Shown one piece after another: positions 50,075-59,332 of a stretch of 64,000 bases of DNA. This DNA is from Natronococcus pandeyae (lineage in GTDB: Archaea > Halobacteriota > Halobacteria > Halobacteriales > Natrialbaceae). The notes under the pieces are model-generated. The model was not told the DNA's origin. It saw only the letters and a program-made list of their open reading frames with translations, and did no database searches. The stretch is from positions 186,001 to 250,000 of the forward strand of contig NZ_PHNJ01000004.1 of the NCBI RefSeq assembly GCF_008122205.1. Direction: 5' to 3'. The position numbers were made by a program, and so were the translations under genes. Each line of letters opens with the position of its first letter. The stretch's first letter is position 1.

Positions 50075-50629
50075 ATGGCCGACACAGAAGAGGAGAAAAC
50101 GCTATCGGAGATCGTCGTCACGGAACTGGTCGAGCAAGGAATGGATTCGCCGATGCGGGACTCGATCCTCGAGGCCGTCGAGGCGTCCGAGGGTGACACC
50201 ACCGGCGGATCGAGCAGTCTTCCGCTGGCGGGGGCGCTGTTCGGTCTGGGCGCTGCCGTCGGCTACCTCGCGGGACGGGAGTCCCCCGAACTCGAGGAGA
50301 CGTCGCTCGAGGACATCCAGGAGCCCGAAATCATCGAAGACATCACGGAGGACTCGGAGGAAGCCGAGGAGGCGGACGGCGAAGCGGAAGCGGAAGCCGA
50401 GGCCGAGGAGCCCGAGTCTTCCTCGGGCCGTCTCTCGCGGCTTCTGCTCGTTCTTGGGATCCTCGCGGGTATCGCGGTCCTCCGCCGTCGGTTCGCGAGC
50501 GGCGAGGACGAAGAGTGGGAGCCGATCGAGGAGTTCGAGCCGGCGACCGATCTCGACGAGGACGAGACGGAGGACGACGAGGAGGGCGAGGAAGTCGAAG
50601 CCGAGACGGGCGACGAGACAGAGGAGTAG
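50075..50629 (+). CDS. Acidic protein with two short hydrophobic segments (184 aa)
   Basis: An N-terminal helical part (about 1-30) precedes a glycine-rich hydrophobic segment (about 44-62, LPLAGALFGLGAAVGYLAG). A highly acidic stretch rich in Glu-Ala follows (about 65-115), then a second hydrophobic segment (LLLVLGILAGIAVL) before basic RRR and a very acidic tail. The function is unknown. It is likely a membrane-associated protein with a long charged linker. A T7 run at 50685-50691 follows and may terminate it. Confidence 0.65.
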   Translation: MADTEEEKTLSEIVVTELVEQGMDSPMRDSILEAVEASEGDTTGGSSSLPLAGALFGLGAAVGYLAGRESPELEETSLEDIQEPEIIEDITEDSEEAEEADGEAEAEAEAEEPESSSGRLSRLLLVLGILAGIAVLRRRFASGEDEEWEPIEEFEPATDLDEDETEDDEEGEEVEAETGDETEE

Positions 50630-50684
50630 AGTACCGGCTGTTTTCTCCGCCGGGAGGTCTGCGCCCGCGGCGGTTCTCGTTCCG

Positions 50685-50691
50685 TTTTTTT
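50685..50691 (+). terminator. T7 run, probable transcription terminator
   Basis: Seven T's about 55 bases after the stop of the acidic membrane protein gene, and before the methyltransferase start. This is the U-tract that terminates archaeal transcripts. Confidence 0.45.
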
Positions 50692-50749
50692 GTGATGCCG
50701 AGTCCGTTGACGAAGGAGCTAAGGGGGCGACGCCGACACTGTGCACCCA

Positions 50750-51808
50750 ATGGAGACGACCCACCGCGTCGTCGTCGGCGACGCCCGCGAACTCTCGCAG
50801 GTAGCCGACGAATCCGTCGAACTCGTCGTCACGTCCCCGCCGTACCCGATGATCGAGATGTGGGACGAGCTCTTCGTCGAGCTCGATCCCGCTATCGAGG
50901 ACGCGCTCGAGTCCGGCGACGGTCGCACGGCCTTCGAAGCGATGCACGCCCAGCTCGACCGCGTCTGGGACGAACTCGAGCGCGTCCTCGTCGACGGCGG
51001 GATCGCCTGCATCAACGTCGGTGACGCGACCCGATCGGTCGACGACAGCTTTCGCGTCTACCCCAATCACGCTCGCGTGCTCGACGCCTTCGAGTCCCGC
51101 GGGTTCGATCCGCTCCCCGATATTCTCTGGCGTAAACCGGCCAACAGTGCGGCCAAGTTCATGGGTAGTGGGATGATTCCGCCGAACGCCTACGTCACGC
51201 TCGAGCACGAGTACGTCCTGATCTTCCGGAAGGGAGGCGACAGCCGGTCGTTCGAGCCGGGTGCCGACCGGCGGTACGAGGCCGCCTACTTCTGGGAGGA
51301 GCGCAACCGCTGGTTCTCCGACGTCTGGACGGAGGTTCGCGGGGAGTTACAGGCGCTCGACGGCGGCCACGAGGATCTGCGGGAGCGGTCGGCCGCCTAC
51401 CCGCTCGAGATCCCCTACCGGCTGTGCTGTATGTACTCGGCCTACGGCGACACCGTTCTCGACCCCTTCTGGGGGACCGGAACGACCTCGCTGGCCGCGA
51501 TCTGTGCCGGCCGGAACTCGATCGGCTACGAACTCGAGCCGGCGTTCCGGGAGGTCTTCGCGGATCGCGTCGCCGACGCCCCGGCCCTCTCGCGATCGAT
51601 CGGCCGCAGGCGCCTCGAGCGCCATCGCGAGTTCGTCGCCGACCGTCGGGAGGGAGGAAAGGAGCCCTCCTACGATGCCGTCCACTACGAGACCCCTGTC
51701 GTGACGAAGATGGAACGCGAGATCCGGTTCCGAGAGGTGACGGGTGTCGAGGAACTGGAAGACGGGGACGGCCACCGGGCAGAGCACGACCCGCTCTCGC
51801 TCGAGTAG
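50750..51808 (+). CDS. DNA methyltransferase, m4C beta-class, orphan (Zim-like)
   Basis: A SAM-dependent DNA methyltransferase. The catalytic motif IV TSPPYPM (residues 28-34) comes before the SAM-binding motif (LDPFWGTGTTSLAA, near 238-251). This is the beta-class order used by N4-cytosine enzymes. Residues between hold the target-recognition part. There is no restriction endonuclease gene next to it, so it looks like an orphan. In haloarchaea an orphan CTAG m4C methyltransferase called Zim is widespread, and size and layout are consistent with that; the specificity is inferred. ATG 50750 is used; the GTG at 50741 would add three residues. Confidence 0.85.
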   Translation: METTHRVVVGDARELSQVADESVELVVTSPPYPMIEMWDELFVELDPAIEDALESGDGRTAFEAMHAQLDRVWDELERVLVDGGIACINVGDATRSVDDSFRVYPNHARVLDAFESRGFDPLPDILWRKPANSAAKFMGSGMIPPNAYVTLEHEYVLIFRKGGDSRSFEPGADRRYEAAYFWEERNRWFSDVWTEVRGELQALDGGHEDLRERSAAYPLEIPYRLCCMYSAYGDTVLDPFWGTGTTSLAAICAGRNSIGYELEPAFREVFADRVADAPALSRSIGRRRLERHREFVADRREGGKEPSYDAVHYETPVVTKMEREIRFREVTGVEELEDGDGHRAEHDPLSLE

Positions 51809-51879
51809 CCGGGCGATACTCGCGGAGTGCTTTCACGTGGAAGCCGGGTCGTCTTACAGTTACGAGGTGAACGGGGGGT

Positions 51880-52311
51880 ATGAGCCGGCACGTTCTCGTC
51901 GCAATCGACGACTCCGAAGCCTCACGGGCGGCGTTCGAGTACGCGCTCGAGGAGTACCCGGAGGCGAGGATTACCGTCCTCCACGTCTTCGACTCGACAC
52001 ACCCCAACATCTACGCCGACGCCACGGGCGGCTCGGCCGAACAGTACGAGGAGTTCGAACTGGCCAACCGCGAGCACGGCATGGAACTGCTCGGGGATGC
52101 GACGGATCTCGCGGCGGATCGCGGACGACCGGTTCGAACGGCACTCGAGGACGGACCACCGACCCAGACGATCGTCGACTACGCGGCCGACCACGACGTC
52201 GATCGCCTCGTCGTCGGTACCCACGACGAGTCGGTTACGAGTCGCGTCTCCCTCGGGAGCGTCTCTCAGGCGGTCGCAAAACGCACGTCGATCCCCGTGA
52301 CGATCGTGTAG
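51880..52311 (+). CDS. Universal stress protein (UspA family)
   Basis: A single Usp domain of 143 residues: the N-terminal strand HVLVAIDDSEASRAAFEYAL, the central AADHDVDRLVVGTHDES and the C-terminal ATP-loop region (SLGSVSQAVAKRTSIPVTIV). The loop is a variant of the G-x2-G-x9-GS consensus, so ATP binding is likely but not certain. Cytoplasmic stress-related protein; haloarchaea carry dozens. It sits alone between the methyltransferase and ggt genes. Confidence 0.9.
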   Translation: MSRHVLVAIDDSEASRAAFEYALEEYPEARITVLHVFDSTHPNIYADATGGSAEQYEEFELANREHGMELLGDATDLAADRGRPVRTALEDGPPTQTIVDYAADHDVDRLVVGTHDESVTSRVSLGSVSQAVAKRTSIPVTIV

Positions 52312-52336
52312 CGAGCCGAAACCGAAGCCACCAGCG

Positions 52337-52344
52337 TTTTTATC
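52337..52344 (+). promoter_or_regulatory. TATA box of ggt
   Basis: TTTTTATC lies 23-30 bases before ATG 52367, fitting a leaderless transcript. Confidence 0.5.
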
Positions 52345-52366
52345 GCGGACGACTCGTACACGATCG

Positions 52367-54034
52367 ATGAACATGTCCGTCGATCTGGACCGGTTCGACT
52401 CGAGACGCTCGACAGCCTACGCCAACCGCGGCATGGTCGCGACGAGCCAGCCGCTCGCCGCCCAGGCGGGCGTATCGATCCTCGAAGACGGCGGGAACGC
52501 CTTCGACGCGGCGGTCGCCACCGCGGCCGCGCTCAACGTCGTCGAACCGACCTCGACCGGGCTCGGCGGCGACGTCTTCGCGCTCTACCGCACCGCCGAC
52601 GACGAAGTCGGCGCGATGCGTTCCTGTGGCGGCGCGCCAGCCGACGCGACGATCGAGAACGTGAAAGGCGCGCTCGAGGAGGCCGACGACATTTCGGACT
52701 ACTACCCCGAATCTCGCGGCTACGCCGTCGACGGCGACACCAGCGGCGCCGACCTCGAGATGCCCTTCCTCGGCCCGCACGCGGTGACCGTCCCCGGGAC
52801 GGCCCGCGGCTGGGAGGCCACCGTCGAGGAACTCGGGGAACTGTCGCTCGCGGACGCGCTCGAGCCGGCGATCCACTACGCCACCGAGGGCTACCCCGTC
52901 TCGCCGGTGATCGCCTACTACTGGCAGGGTGCCGAGGAGCTGTTCACCGACGATCACGCCCGCGAGGCGTACCTCTTCGACGGCGAGAGCCCCGACGTCG
53001 GTGAGACCGTGACGCTGCCGCGACTCGGCGAATCGATGCAGAAGATCGCCGACGAGGGCGCAGACGCATTCTACGAGGGCGAGATCGCGGACGAGATCGT
53101 CGAGGAGATCCAGTCCGCGGGCGGCTTTCTGACTCACGAGGACCTCGCCGACTTCGAACCCGAGTTCGTCGACCCCGTAAGCACGACCTACAACGGCGCC
53201 GAGGTGTACGAACTGCCGCCGAACAACCAGGGGCTGCTCGCCCTCGAGGCGCTGAACATCGCCGAGGAGATCGGCGCGGGCGAGCACGACTACGACTCGC
53301 CGGAACGGGTCCACGCCTTCGCCGAGGCGATGAAGCTCGCGTTCGTCGACGGCCACCACTACGTCACCGACCCCGAGTTCGAGCAGATCCCGCCGCTGGG
53401 CTCGAAGGAGTACGCCCGCGAGCGCGCCGAAGCGATCGGCGACTCGCCGATTCAGGATCCCGAGGTCGGCGTGCCGACGAAGGCGGCCGAGGACGCCGAC
53501 ACCGTCCTCCTGACGGTGGGCGACGAGGAGGGGAACCTCGTCTCCTACATCAACTCCCGGTTCGCCGGCTTCGGCAGCGGCCTCGTCGCGGGTGACACCG
53601 GCATCGCGCTCCAGAACCGCGGCGCGTCGTTCTCGCTCGACCCCGACCATCCGAACAGCCTCGAGCCCGAAAAGCGACCGTTCCACACGCTCGTTCCCGC
53701 CATCGCGAAACTCGACGAGGACGACTGGCTGGCGTTCGGCGTCATGGGCGGCTACATGCAGCCCCAGGGCCACGTCCAGGTGCTCTCGAACCTCGTCGAC
53801 TACGGGATGGACCTGCAGGCCGCCCTCGACGCGCCGCGCTGGCGCTACCGCGAGGACGGCAGCCTCGGGATCGAGGAGCGGCTGCCGAACGCGGCGAAGC
53901 TCGCTCGGAAGGGCCACGACGTGAGCGTCCTCCCGCCGGTGATGTTCGGCGGCGCACAGGCCGTTCGCCGGCGGGGTGAGACGCTGTCCGGCGCGACCGA
54001 GCCGCGAAAGGACGGGACGGCTAGCGGTTTCTAA
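52367..54034 (+). CDS. ggt: Gamma-glutamyltransferase
   Basis: This N-terminal-nucleophile hydrolase cleaves gamma-glutamyl bonds, for example in gamma-glutamylcysteine or peptides. The 555-residue precursor would self-cleave before Thr379 in the segment DADTVLLTVGDEEGNLVSYINS, which aligns with the nucleophile region of bacterial enzymes. Other conserved parts: NAFDAAVATAAALNVVEP near 44-61, GPHAVTVPGTARGWEA, and LAFGVMGGYMQPQGHVQVL. There is no signal peptide, so it is probably cytoplasmic. It relates functionally to the glutamate-cysteine ligase at 9171. Confidence 0.93.
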   Translation: MNMSVDLDRFDSRRSTAYANRGMVATSQPLAAQAGVSILEDGGNAFDAAVATAAALNVVEPTSTGLGGDVFALYRTADDEVGAMRSCGGAPADATIENVKGALEEADDISDYYPESRGYAVDGDTSGADLEMPFLGPHAVTVPGTARGWEATVEELGELSLADALEPAIHYATEGYPVSPVIAYYWQGAEELFTDDHAREAYLFDGESPDVGETVTLPRLGESMQKIADEGADAFYEGEIADEIVEEIQSAGGFLTHEDLADFEPEFVDPVSTTYNGAEVYELPPNNQGLLALEALNIAEEIGAGEHDYDSPERVHAFAEAMKLAFVDGHHYVTDPEFEQIPPLGSKEYARERAEAIGDSPIQDPEVGVPTKAAEDADTVLLTVGDEEGNLVSYINSRFAGFGSGLVAGDTGIALQNRGASFSLDPDHPNSLEPEKRPFHTLVPAIAKLDEDDWLAFGVMGGYMQPQGHVQVLSNLVDYGMDLQAALDAPRWRYREDGSLGIEERLPNAAKLARKGHDVSVLPPVMFGGAQAVRRRGETLSGATEPRKDGTASGF

Positions 54035-54098
54035 GCCGTTCTCGCTCGGAACGGTCTCCGGTGTCACTGTCCTCGCTCACCGCCTGAACCGTCGCGAA

Positions 54099-54106
54099 CT
54101 TTTTAC
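54099..54106 (+). promoter_or_regulatory. TATA box of the PAS/GAF/HTH regulator
   Basis: CTTTTTAC lies 23-30 bases before ATG 54129, which selects this start within a longer open frame. Confidence 0.5.
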
Positions 54107-54128
54107 GCACACCGTACGCAGCGAACGT

Positions 54129-57100
54129 ATGAACTCCGGACTCGAGGTCCCCGGAACGACGCCGGTTCGCGTCCTCGTCGTCGGGTCGCCGTCCTGGACC
54201 CGGACCGTAACGACGGTGCTCGAGGACCGCGACGGGACCGTCACGGTCGAGGAGTCCGCCGACGAACTCGAGGACCGACCCGAGTCGATGGATTGCGTTC
54301 TTACCGACGACCGAGAGGTCTGTGCGTCGGTCGGCGCGTACTGTCCGGTCGTCTGCGCCGTCGACGACGCGATGGACACCGACGTCGACGTGCTGATCGC
54401 CGACGGGGCGGCCGACGTCGTCGAGAAGACCGCGAGCGAGCGGCCGGCGCTCCTCGAGCACCGCATTCGACAGGCGATTCGCAGTTCGTCGACGCGACCG
54501 GCGATCGAACAACACGAAGCGTGGTACCAGTCGATGATCGGGCACTCGTCGGATCTGCTGGTCGTCTTCGATACGTCGGGGCGAGTAACCGACGTCAGTC
54601 CCGCGGCCGAGCGAATCACAGGGCTCGAGACGAACGAGTTTGACGTCGAGCACGCTTTCGACGCCGTTCACCCCGAGGACAGAGACGCCGTCGTCAGATC
54701 GTTCGACAACGTCTGTACCGATCCGCCGGGTGCGTCCAGAACCGTCACGTACCGCTGTCGCAGCGATGACGAATCCTGGCGAGTTCACGAAGTCGTTCTC
54801 ACCAACTGTCTGGACGATCCGATCGTCGGCGGCGTCGTCGGATCGATTCACGACGTCACCCGGTACCACCGGGTCGAGAACGAACTGAGGGAGTCCCTCG
54901 ACCGGGTGACCGACGCGTTCTACGCGCTCGACACCGAGTGGCGGTTCACGTACGTCAACAGCCGAGCCGAAACGCTGCTGGGCTACTCGCGGGAGGAACT
55001 GCTCGGGGAAGACGTCAGGGAGATGTTCCCGCACGGCTTCCGATCGGAGCTGTTCGATCGGTTCGAGCAGGCGATAGAACGACAGGAATCCGTCTCCTGG
55101 GAGCGGTACTCGAAATCGCTCGACATCTGGATGGAGATCCACGCGTACCCCTCGGAGACCGGTCTATCGGTGTACTTCCGCGATATCACCGAGCGGATCG
55201 AACAGAAGCAGGAACTAGCCGAGCAAACGGAACAACTGCAGGTGCTGGTCGAAAACGCACCCGTCATCCACTACGTTATCGACGACGAGGGGACGATCAC
55301 GCTCTCGGAAGGTCGAGGACTCGAGAACATCGGCTTCGAGTCGAGCGAGTCCACCGGCGAATCGTTCTTCACGGTCTTCGAGGAGTACCCCGAAATCTGC
55401 GCCGACGCGAGGACGTCCCTCGACGGGACCGCCGTCCACAGTCAGCGGCAAGTGCTCGACAGGGTCTTCGAATCGTGGTACCAGCCGATCATGGACGAGG
55501 GCGAGGTCGACCGCGTTATCGGCGTCGCCGTCGACGTCACGGAGCGCGTCCAGTATCAGGACGCGCTAAACACCCTCCACGAGGCGACCACTCACCTGCT
55601 TACCGTCGACTCGAAGCGGGACGCTGCCGAGTACATCGTCGACGTGGCGGACGACGTCCTCGACCTCGACGGCATCGTCTACGGCTTCGACGAGCGACAC
55701 AACGAACTGATTCCGTCGGCGTACTCGTCAGTTCTCGAGTCGGAGATCGGTCCTCCCCCGCGACTCGGACCGGATAGCAACGTGGCGTGGGAGTCGTTCG
55801 TCACCAGGTCACCGTCCACCTTCGACGACGTCAGCGAGTTCGAACTGTGCCAGATCGAGGGGGCGACTGTCCGAAGCGGACTCTGCGTCCCGCTCGGCGA
55901 ACACGGCGTACTGGTGGCGACCTCGACGGCCGAGCGACAGTACGACGAGGACACCCTCGAACTGGCGAAGCTGTTCGCTGCGACGGCGGAAGCGGCACTA
56001 GATCGAATCGGACAGACCCAGCGGCTCCACGATAGCGAGCGGGAACTGAAACGACAGAACCGCCACCTCGAGCGGTTGAACCGCGCGAACGAGGTCAGAC
56101 AGAAGATCGAGGAACACCTGTTGCTGTCCGATTCGCGGGAGGCGATCGAACAGGGTATCTGTAATCGACTCGCCGACATGGACGCGTGTTCGTTCGCCTG
56201 GATCGGCGAACCCGACCCGAGCGGGAGCCAGATTCGACCGCGAGTACACGCCGGTCTCGAGCGCGGTTATCTCGACGCGGTCGCCATGACCACCGTCGAC
56301 GACTCCGCCGCAGAGCCGACCGGTCGAGCGGTTCGCTCCCGGCGACCGATCCACGTCGAGAACGTCGCTACCAGCGTTCACGACGGGACGTGGCGGACCG
56401 ACGCGCTCTCCAGAAGCTTCCAGTCGGTGTACACCGTTCCGCTCGTCTACGACGACTACCTCTACGGTGTGCTCTCGATCTACGGCGACGACAGGAACGC
56501 CTTCTGTGAGACGTTCCGGTCGATGCTCGCGGACCTCGGTGAAACCATCGCGTACACGATCGACGCGGTCAAGCGAAAGAACGCGCTCCTCGACGCGGGC
56601 GTCACGGAGATCGAACTCGAACTCACGACCGACTCGGCGCTGTGTCGATTCGCCGATAGCCTCGAGGCCCGCGTCTCGTTCGAGGGTGCGACGTTGCAGG
56701 CCGACGGATCGGCGCTCGTGTTCGTCGCCGTCGAACCGCCGGTCGCCGACTCCGGAATCGACGCGAGTCTCGAGGGCATCGACGACATCGTGGTGATCGC
56801 CGAAACGGAGACCCAGACGCTGTTACAGTTCCGGCTTACCGGCCCGTTCCTGGGGAAGATCGTCAACGACCACGGCGGCACGTTACGGGAGTTCGTCAGC
56901 GAAGCGGGCCAGAACCGGGCGATCGTCGACGTTCCGAACGGCGTCGAGATTCGCGAAGTTCTCTCGGATATCAACCGCCGTGGGCTCTCGGCATCGATGG
57001 TCGCACGGCGCGAACAGGCTTCGAGCGGCGTTTCGGCGCTCGACGCTCCCGCTCGAAACGCGATGCTCGACCGTCTCACGACGAGACAGCAGGAGGTCCT

Positions 57101-57266
57101 TCGGACGGCCTACCACGGCGGGTTCTTCGAGTGGCCGCGGCAGACGACGGGCGAAGAGATTGCTGCCTCACTGAATATCTCGCCGCCGGCGTTTCATAAG
57201 CATATCCGGGCCGTCGAACAAAAGATCTTCAGGGCCCTACTCGAGAGGATAACAACTGATGGTTAA
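54129..57266 (+). CDS. PAS/GAF sensor and Bat-type HTH-10 regulator (1045 aa)
   Basis: A one-component regulator related to bacterio-opsin activator (Bat). The N-terminal 120 residues resemble a degenerate receiver. PAS domains cover about 130-500, each ending in DVTxR or DITERI-like PAC segments, followed by two GAF-like domains (about 500-650 and 690-830). A Bat-type domain (about 835-975) and a C-terminal HTH-10 follow (about 985-1040, LTTRQQEVLRTAYHGGFFEWPRQTTGEEIAASLNIS). No kinase domain is present. It probably links cytoplasmic redox/light/energy signals to transcription. Its targets are unknown. The HalOD1 gene follows 114 bases later. Confidence 0.92.
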   Translation: MNSGLEVPGTTPVRVLVVGSPSWTRTVTTVLEDRDGTVTVEESADELEDRPESMDCVLTDDREVCASVGAYCPVVCAVDDAMDTDVDVLIADGAADVVEKTASERPALLEHRIRQAIRSSSTRPAIEQHEAWYQSMIGHSSDLLVVFDTSGRVTDVSPAAERITGLETNEFDVEHAFDAVHPEDRDAVVRSFDNVCTDPPGASRTVTYRCRSDDESWRVHEVVLTNCLDDPIVGGVVGSIHDVTRYHRVENELRESLDRVTDAFYALDTEWRFTYVNSRAETLLGYSREELLGEDVREMFPHGFRSELFDRFEQAIERQESVSWERYSKSLDIWMEIHAYPSETGLSVYFRDITERIEQKQELAEQTEQLQVLVENAPVIHYVIDDEGTITLSEGRGLENIGFESSESTGESFFTVFEEYPEICADARTSLDGTAVHSQRQVLDRVFESWYQPIMDEGEVDRVIGVAVDVTERVQYQDALNTLHEATTHLLTVDSKRDAAEYIVDVADDVLDLDGIVYGFDERHNELIPSAYSSVLESEIGPPPRLGPDSNVAWESFVTRSPSTFDDVSEFELCQIEGATVRSGLCVPLGEHGVLVATSTAERQYDEDTLELAKLFAATAEAALDRIGQTQRLHDSERELKRQNRHLERLNRANEVRQKIEEHLLLSDSREAIEQGICNRLADMDACSFAWIGEPDPSGSQIRPRVHAGLERGYLDAVAMTTVDDSAAEPTGRAVRSRRPIHVENVATSVHDGTWRTDALSRSFQSVYTVPLVYDDYLYGVLSIYGDDRNAFCETFRSMLADLGETIAYTIDAVKRKNALLDAGVTEIELELTTDSALCRFADSLEARVSFEGATLQADGSALVFVAVEPPVADSGIDASLEGIDDIVVIAETETQTLLQFRLTGPFLGKIVNDHGGTLREFVSEAGQNRAIVDVPNGVEIREVLSDINRRGLSASMVARREQASSGVSALDAPARNAMLDRLTTRQQEVLRTAYHGGFFEWPRQTTGEEIAASLNISPPAFHKHIRAVEQKIFRALLERITTDG

Positions 57267-57380
57267 TCAGTTAACTTCCCCTCAGCGAGGTCGTTACACA
57301 GTTAACGATCAGCTTCTTTACGGAAACCCGAGAACGAGATACTGTCTTCCCACCGATCGAACTGGGGGTATGTACTACCA

Positions 57381-57680
57381 ATGACAGAGATGACGCCGCG
57401 ACGACGTTCCTCCTCGTTAGAGGACTGCTATACAGTACAGTACGATCGACTCGGCGACGAGCCACTCAGCGTGACGATCGCTGATGCCGTCGCCACTCAC
57501 CGGGGTGTAGACGTTACAGAGCTCGAACCGCTTCACTACGCGATCAACGCTGACGCGCTCGAGCGGTTGTTCGAACCACGATCGAACGGGCTTCGAACCG
57601 GCGGCTCGGTAACGTTCAACTACAACGATTGCACCGTCTCCGTCAGAGCTGACGGCAAGATCCACATCGAATCTGCCTGA
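57381..57680 (+). CDS. HalOD1 output-domain protein (99 aa)
   Basis: A small protein made almost entirely of a HalOD1 domain (about 28-97: LSVTIADAVATHRGVDVTELEPLHYAINADALERLF, then GSVTFNYNDCTVSVRADGKIHIE). HalOD1 occurs in haloarchaeal two-component regulators as an output module of unknown biochemical activity, and here stands alone. It follows the large PAS/HTH-10 regulator on the same strand, which may mean a shared pathway. Confidence 0.85.
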   Translation: MTEMTPRRRSSSLEDCYTVQYDRLGDEPLSVTIADAVATHRGVDVTELEPLHYAINADALERLFEPRSNGLRTGGSVTFNYNDCTVSVRADGKIHIESA

Positions 57681-57828
57681 GAAGCGAAACGAGACGACCG
57701 GTTTTCTCTGCCGCACCGACCTGTCGCATCGTCGACCTCACACGACCCTGAGTGTGATATAAACACATTATATTGTAATTATCCACCCACCGAAACGGAT
57801 ATGTATTCGTGGTAGGTACCACGTTACC

Positions 57829-57930
57829 ATGACAAAGGATACCGTACAAACGATGAAAGACGTGAGCCATACGCCACCAGCGGGCGAGTCAGTGACGAAC
57901 GTTTGGCACCGCGGCAGCCGCGACGAGTAA
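57829..57930 (+). CDS. Very small hypothetical protein (33 aa)
   Basis: Thirty-three residues, hydrophilic, ending NVWHRGSRDE. A TATA-like box in the AT-rich region near 57795-57805 precedes it. No motif is recognised; it may be a translated microprotein or a chance frame. Confidence 0.35.
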   Translation: MTKDTVQTMKDVSHTPPAGESVTNVWHRGSRDE

Positions 57931-58279
57931 CCGTCGGGTCCGCGTTCGCGGTCGGTGGGACACATCGGATTCCCGCTCTTTCGTTCCGATTCCATTTTTG
58001 ATGTGATATGCGTTGAGCTCCGTCAGTACCGGAAGCCGTCGAGTGCTCACACTGGCTGCGGCTCGCTGACGTACTTCGGTCGCTCTCGAATCGGTGCCTT
58101 GGCTCCAGGTTCTTCGTACTGGCCCGCGTCGAACAACGTACGGAGTTAGCCTCGAGGACGCGCCATCTCGTCGGTCGGTCGGACCTGTCCCACTTCGGTC
58201 AGGAGCCGGAAATCGACCGACCACGGCACCGAACCGCTCCCGACTCAATTCCGCCCCAAGACCTGACGAATGATATCCT
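57931..58279. other. No gene seen, 349 bp
   Basis: Neither strand shows a credible coding frame. No tRNA, repeat or CRISPR-like structure is visible. Confidence 0.4.
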
Positions 58280-58450
58280 ATGAAAACGCATGATTCCTCC
58301 TCGATCGATACCGAGCCGGAACTCCCCGGACCCTCTCCGGATATCGGGACGTACCACACGACGGACGGACGGACCGTCATTTACGACGAACGAATCGCCG
58401 ATGCGTGGATCAGTTCGACGTACTCGGTTTCGATCGCCGATGCGGACTGA
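58280..58450 (+). CDS. Small haloarchaeal protein (56 aa), possibly DUF7331-like
   Basis: An acidic N terminus of about 20 residues is followed by YHTTDGRTVIYDERIADAWISSTYSVSIAD. The pattern of a Gly/Asp turn, a TVIYDE strand and an AW-I segment resembles the small haloarchaeal proteins grouped as DUF7331, though I cannot confirm the match. The function is unknown. It lies convergent with the zinc-site protein at 58477. Confidence 0.5.
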   Translation: MKTHDSSSIDTEPELPGPSPDIGTYHTTDGRTVIYDERIADAWISSTYSVSIADAD

Positions 58451-58476
58451 TACTCCGACTGCGTCCGCTACCGTGT

Positions 58477-58812
58477 TTACAAATGCTGCTCGTTCATCGA
58501 AACCGTGCCCATCGCGCCCTCGGCGTAGTAGGCACAGTTGTGACAGTACCCGACGAGAACGAGCCGAGCGGTCAGCTCGTCGTCGTAGCGCGTTTTCAGG
58601 CGACTCTCGATCTGTACGTTACAGCGAGGACAGCTGCCGCCGAGGTTCCGTGACCCCGTCGGCGGGTCGTCCATCTGACTGGTCCAGCCGTGGGAACGCG
58701 ACGTTTCGATAGAATCGCTCTCGGCGGGGGCCGGTTGGATTAGCGGGGCGAGCGTTTCGGCCGCACTCTCGGTCGTCTGAACGGCGTGCTCGGTCTCCTC
58801 ACCGGCGCTCAT
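58477..58812 (-). CDS. Zinc-site protein (111 aa), DUF7837-like C-terminal domain
   Basis: The first 55 residues are acidic and low in structure. The C-terminal half has two paired cysteines, CPRC (Cys60/Cys63) and CHNC (Cys89/Cys92), separated by a charged helix and strand (RLKTRYDDELTARLVLVGY). This is a zinc-ribbon layout seen in haloarchaeal proteins of the DUF7837 type. The function is unknown. I chose ATG 58812; an in-frame start further upstream would add 37 residues. Confidence 0.6.
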   Translation of the reverse strand: MSAGEETEHAVQTTESAAETLAPLIQPAPAESDSIETSRSHGWTSQMDDPPTGSRNLGGSCPRCNVQIESRLKTRYDDELTARLVLVGYCHNCAYYAEGAMGTVSMNEQHL

Positions 58813-59332
58813 CGGCACCACCTCCCTCGAACGGGTGTTCCCGAAGATCTCGAGTTCGTCGCGAGATTCTCGGTCGACCGACCGCTCGATCTCGGCTCTC
58901 GGTGCTCTCGCGTCGACCAGCAACAGCCGTTCGCGGCGTCACGACGTCAGTGTACACGTCGGTTCTTCTCATACACGAGTACTACGAGTGCTGCCTGCTT
59001 CAGTTAGATACCTACGCCGTGTTTCCGACGGAACCGACGTGCGTCAGTCGGGGAGAGCGCCGATACCGATCTCTAGGAATCGCCCCGCCGTTCGCTCACC
59101 GGCTGTCGCCTGTCGAGTCCGTGCGACTGGCTGCCGGAGAGGTGCACTCGTCCGTGACCACTGGTATCGGTGGCAAACGCTGATCGCTACCGAGGACCTG
59201 TCGTTCCCCTTTCACCCCGAATCGACGCGATCGTTCACCGACTCTATAGGACCACTGACAACTGACGCTCCCGTAGCGACCACTCTTACCTGGCCCCCAT
59301 CGACACCAGGCAGCGTGGACGAGGTGAACTGA
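58813..59332. other. No gene seen, 520 bp
   Basis: This interval between two small zinc-type genes has no frame with convincing composition on either strand and no recognisable RNA gene, repeat or IS end. It may contain decayed sequence. Confidence 0.4.
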
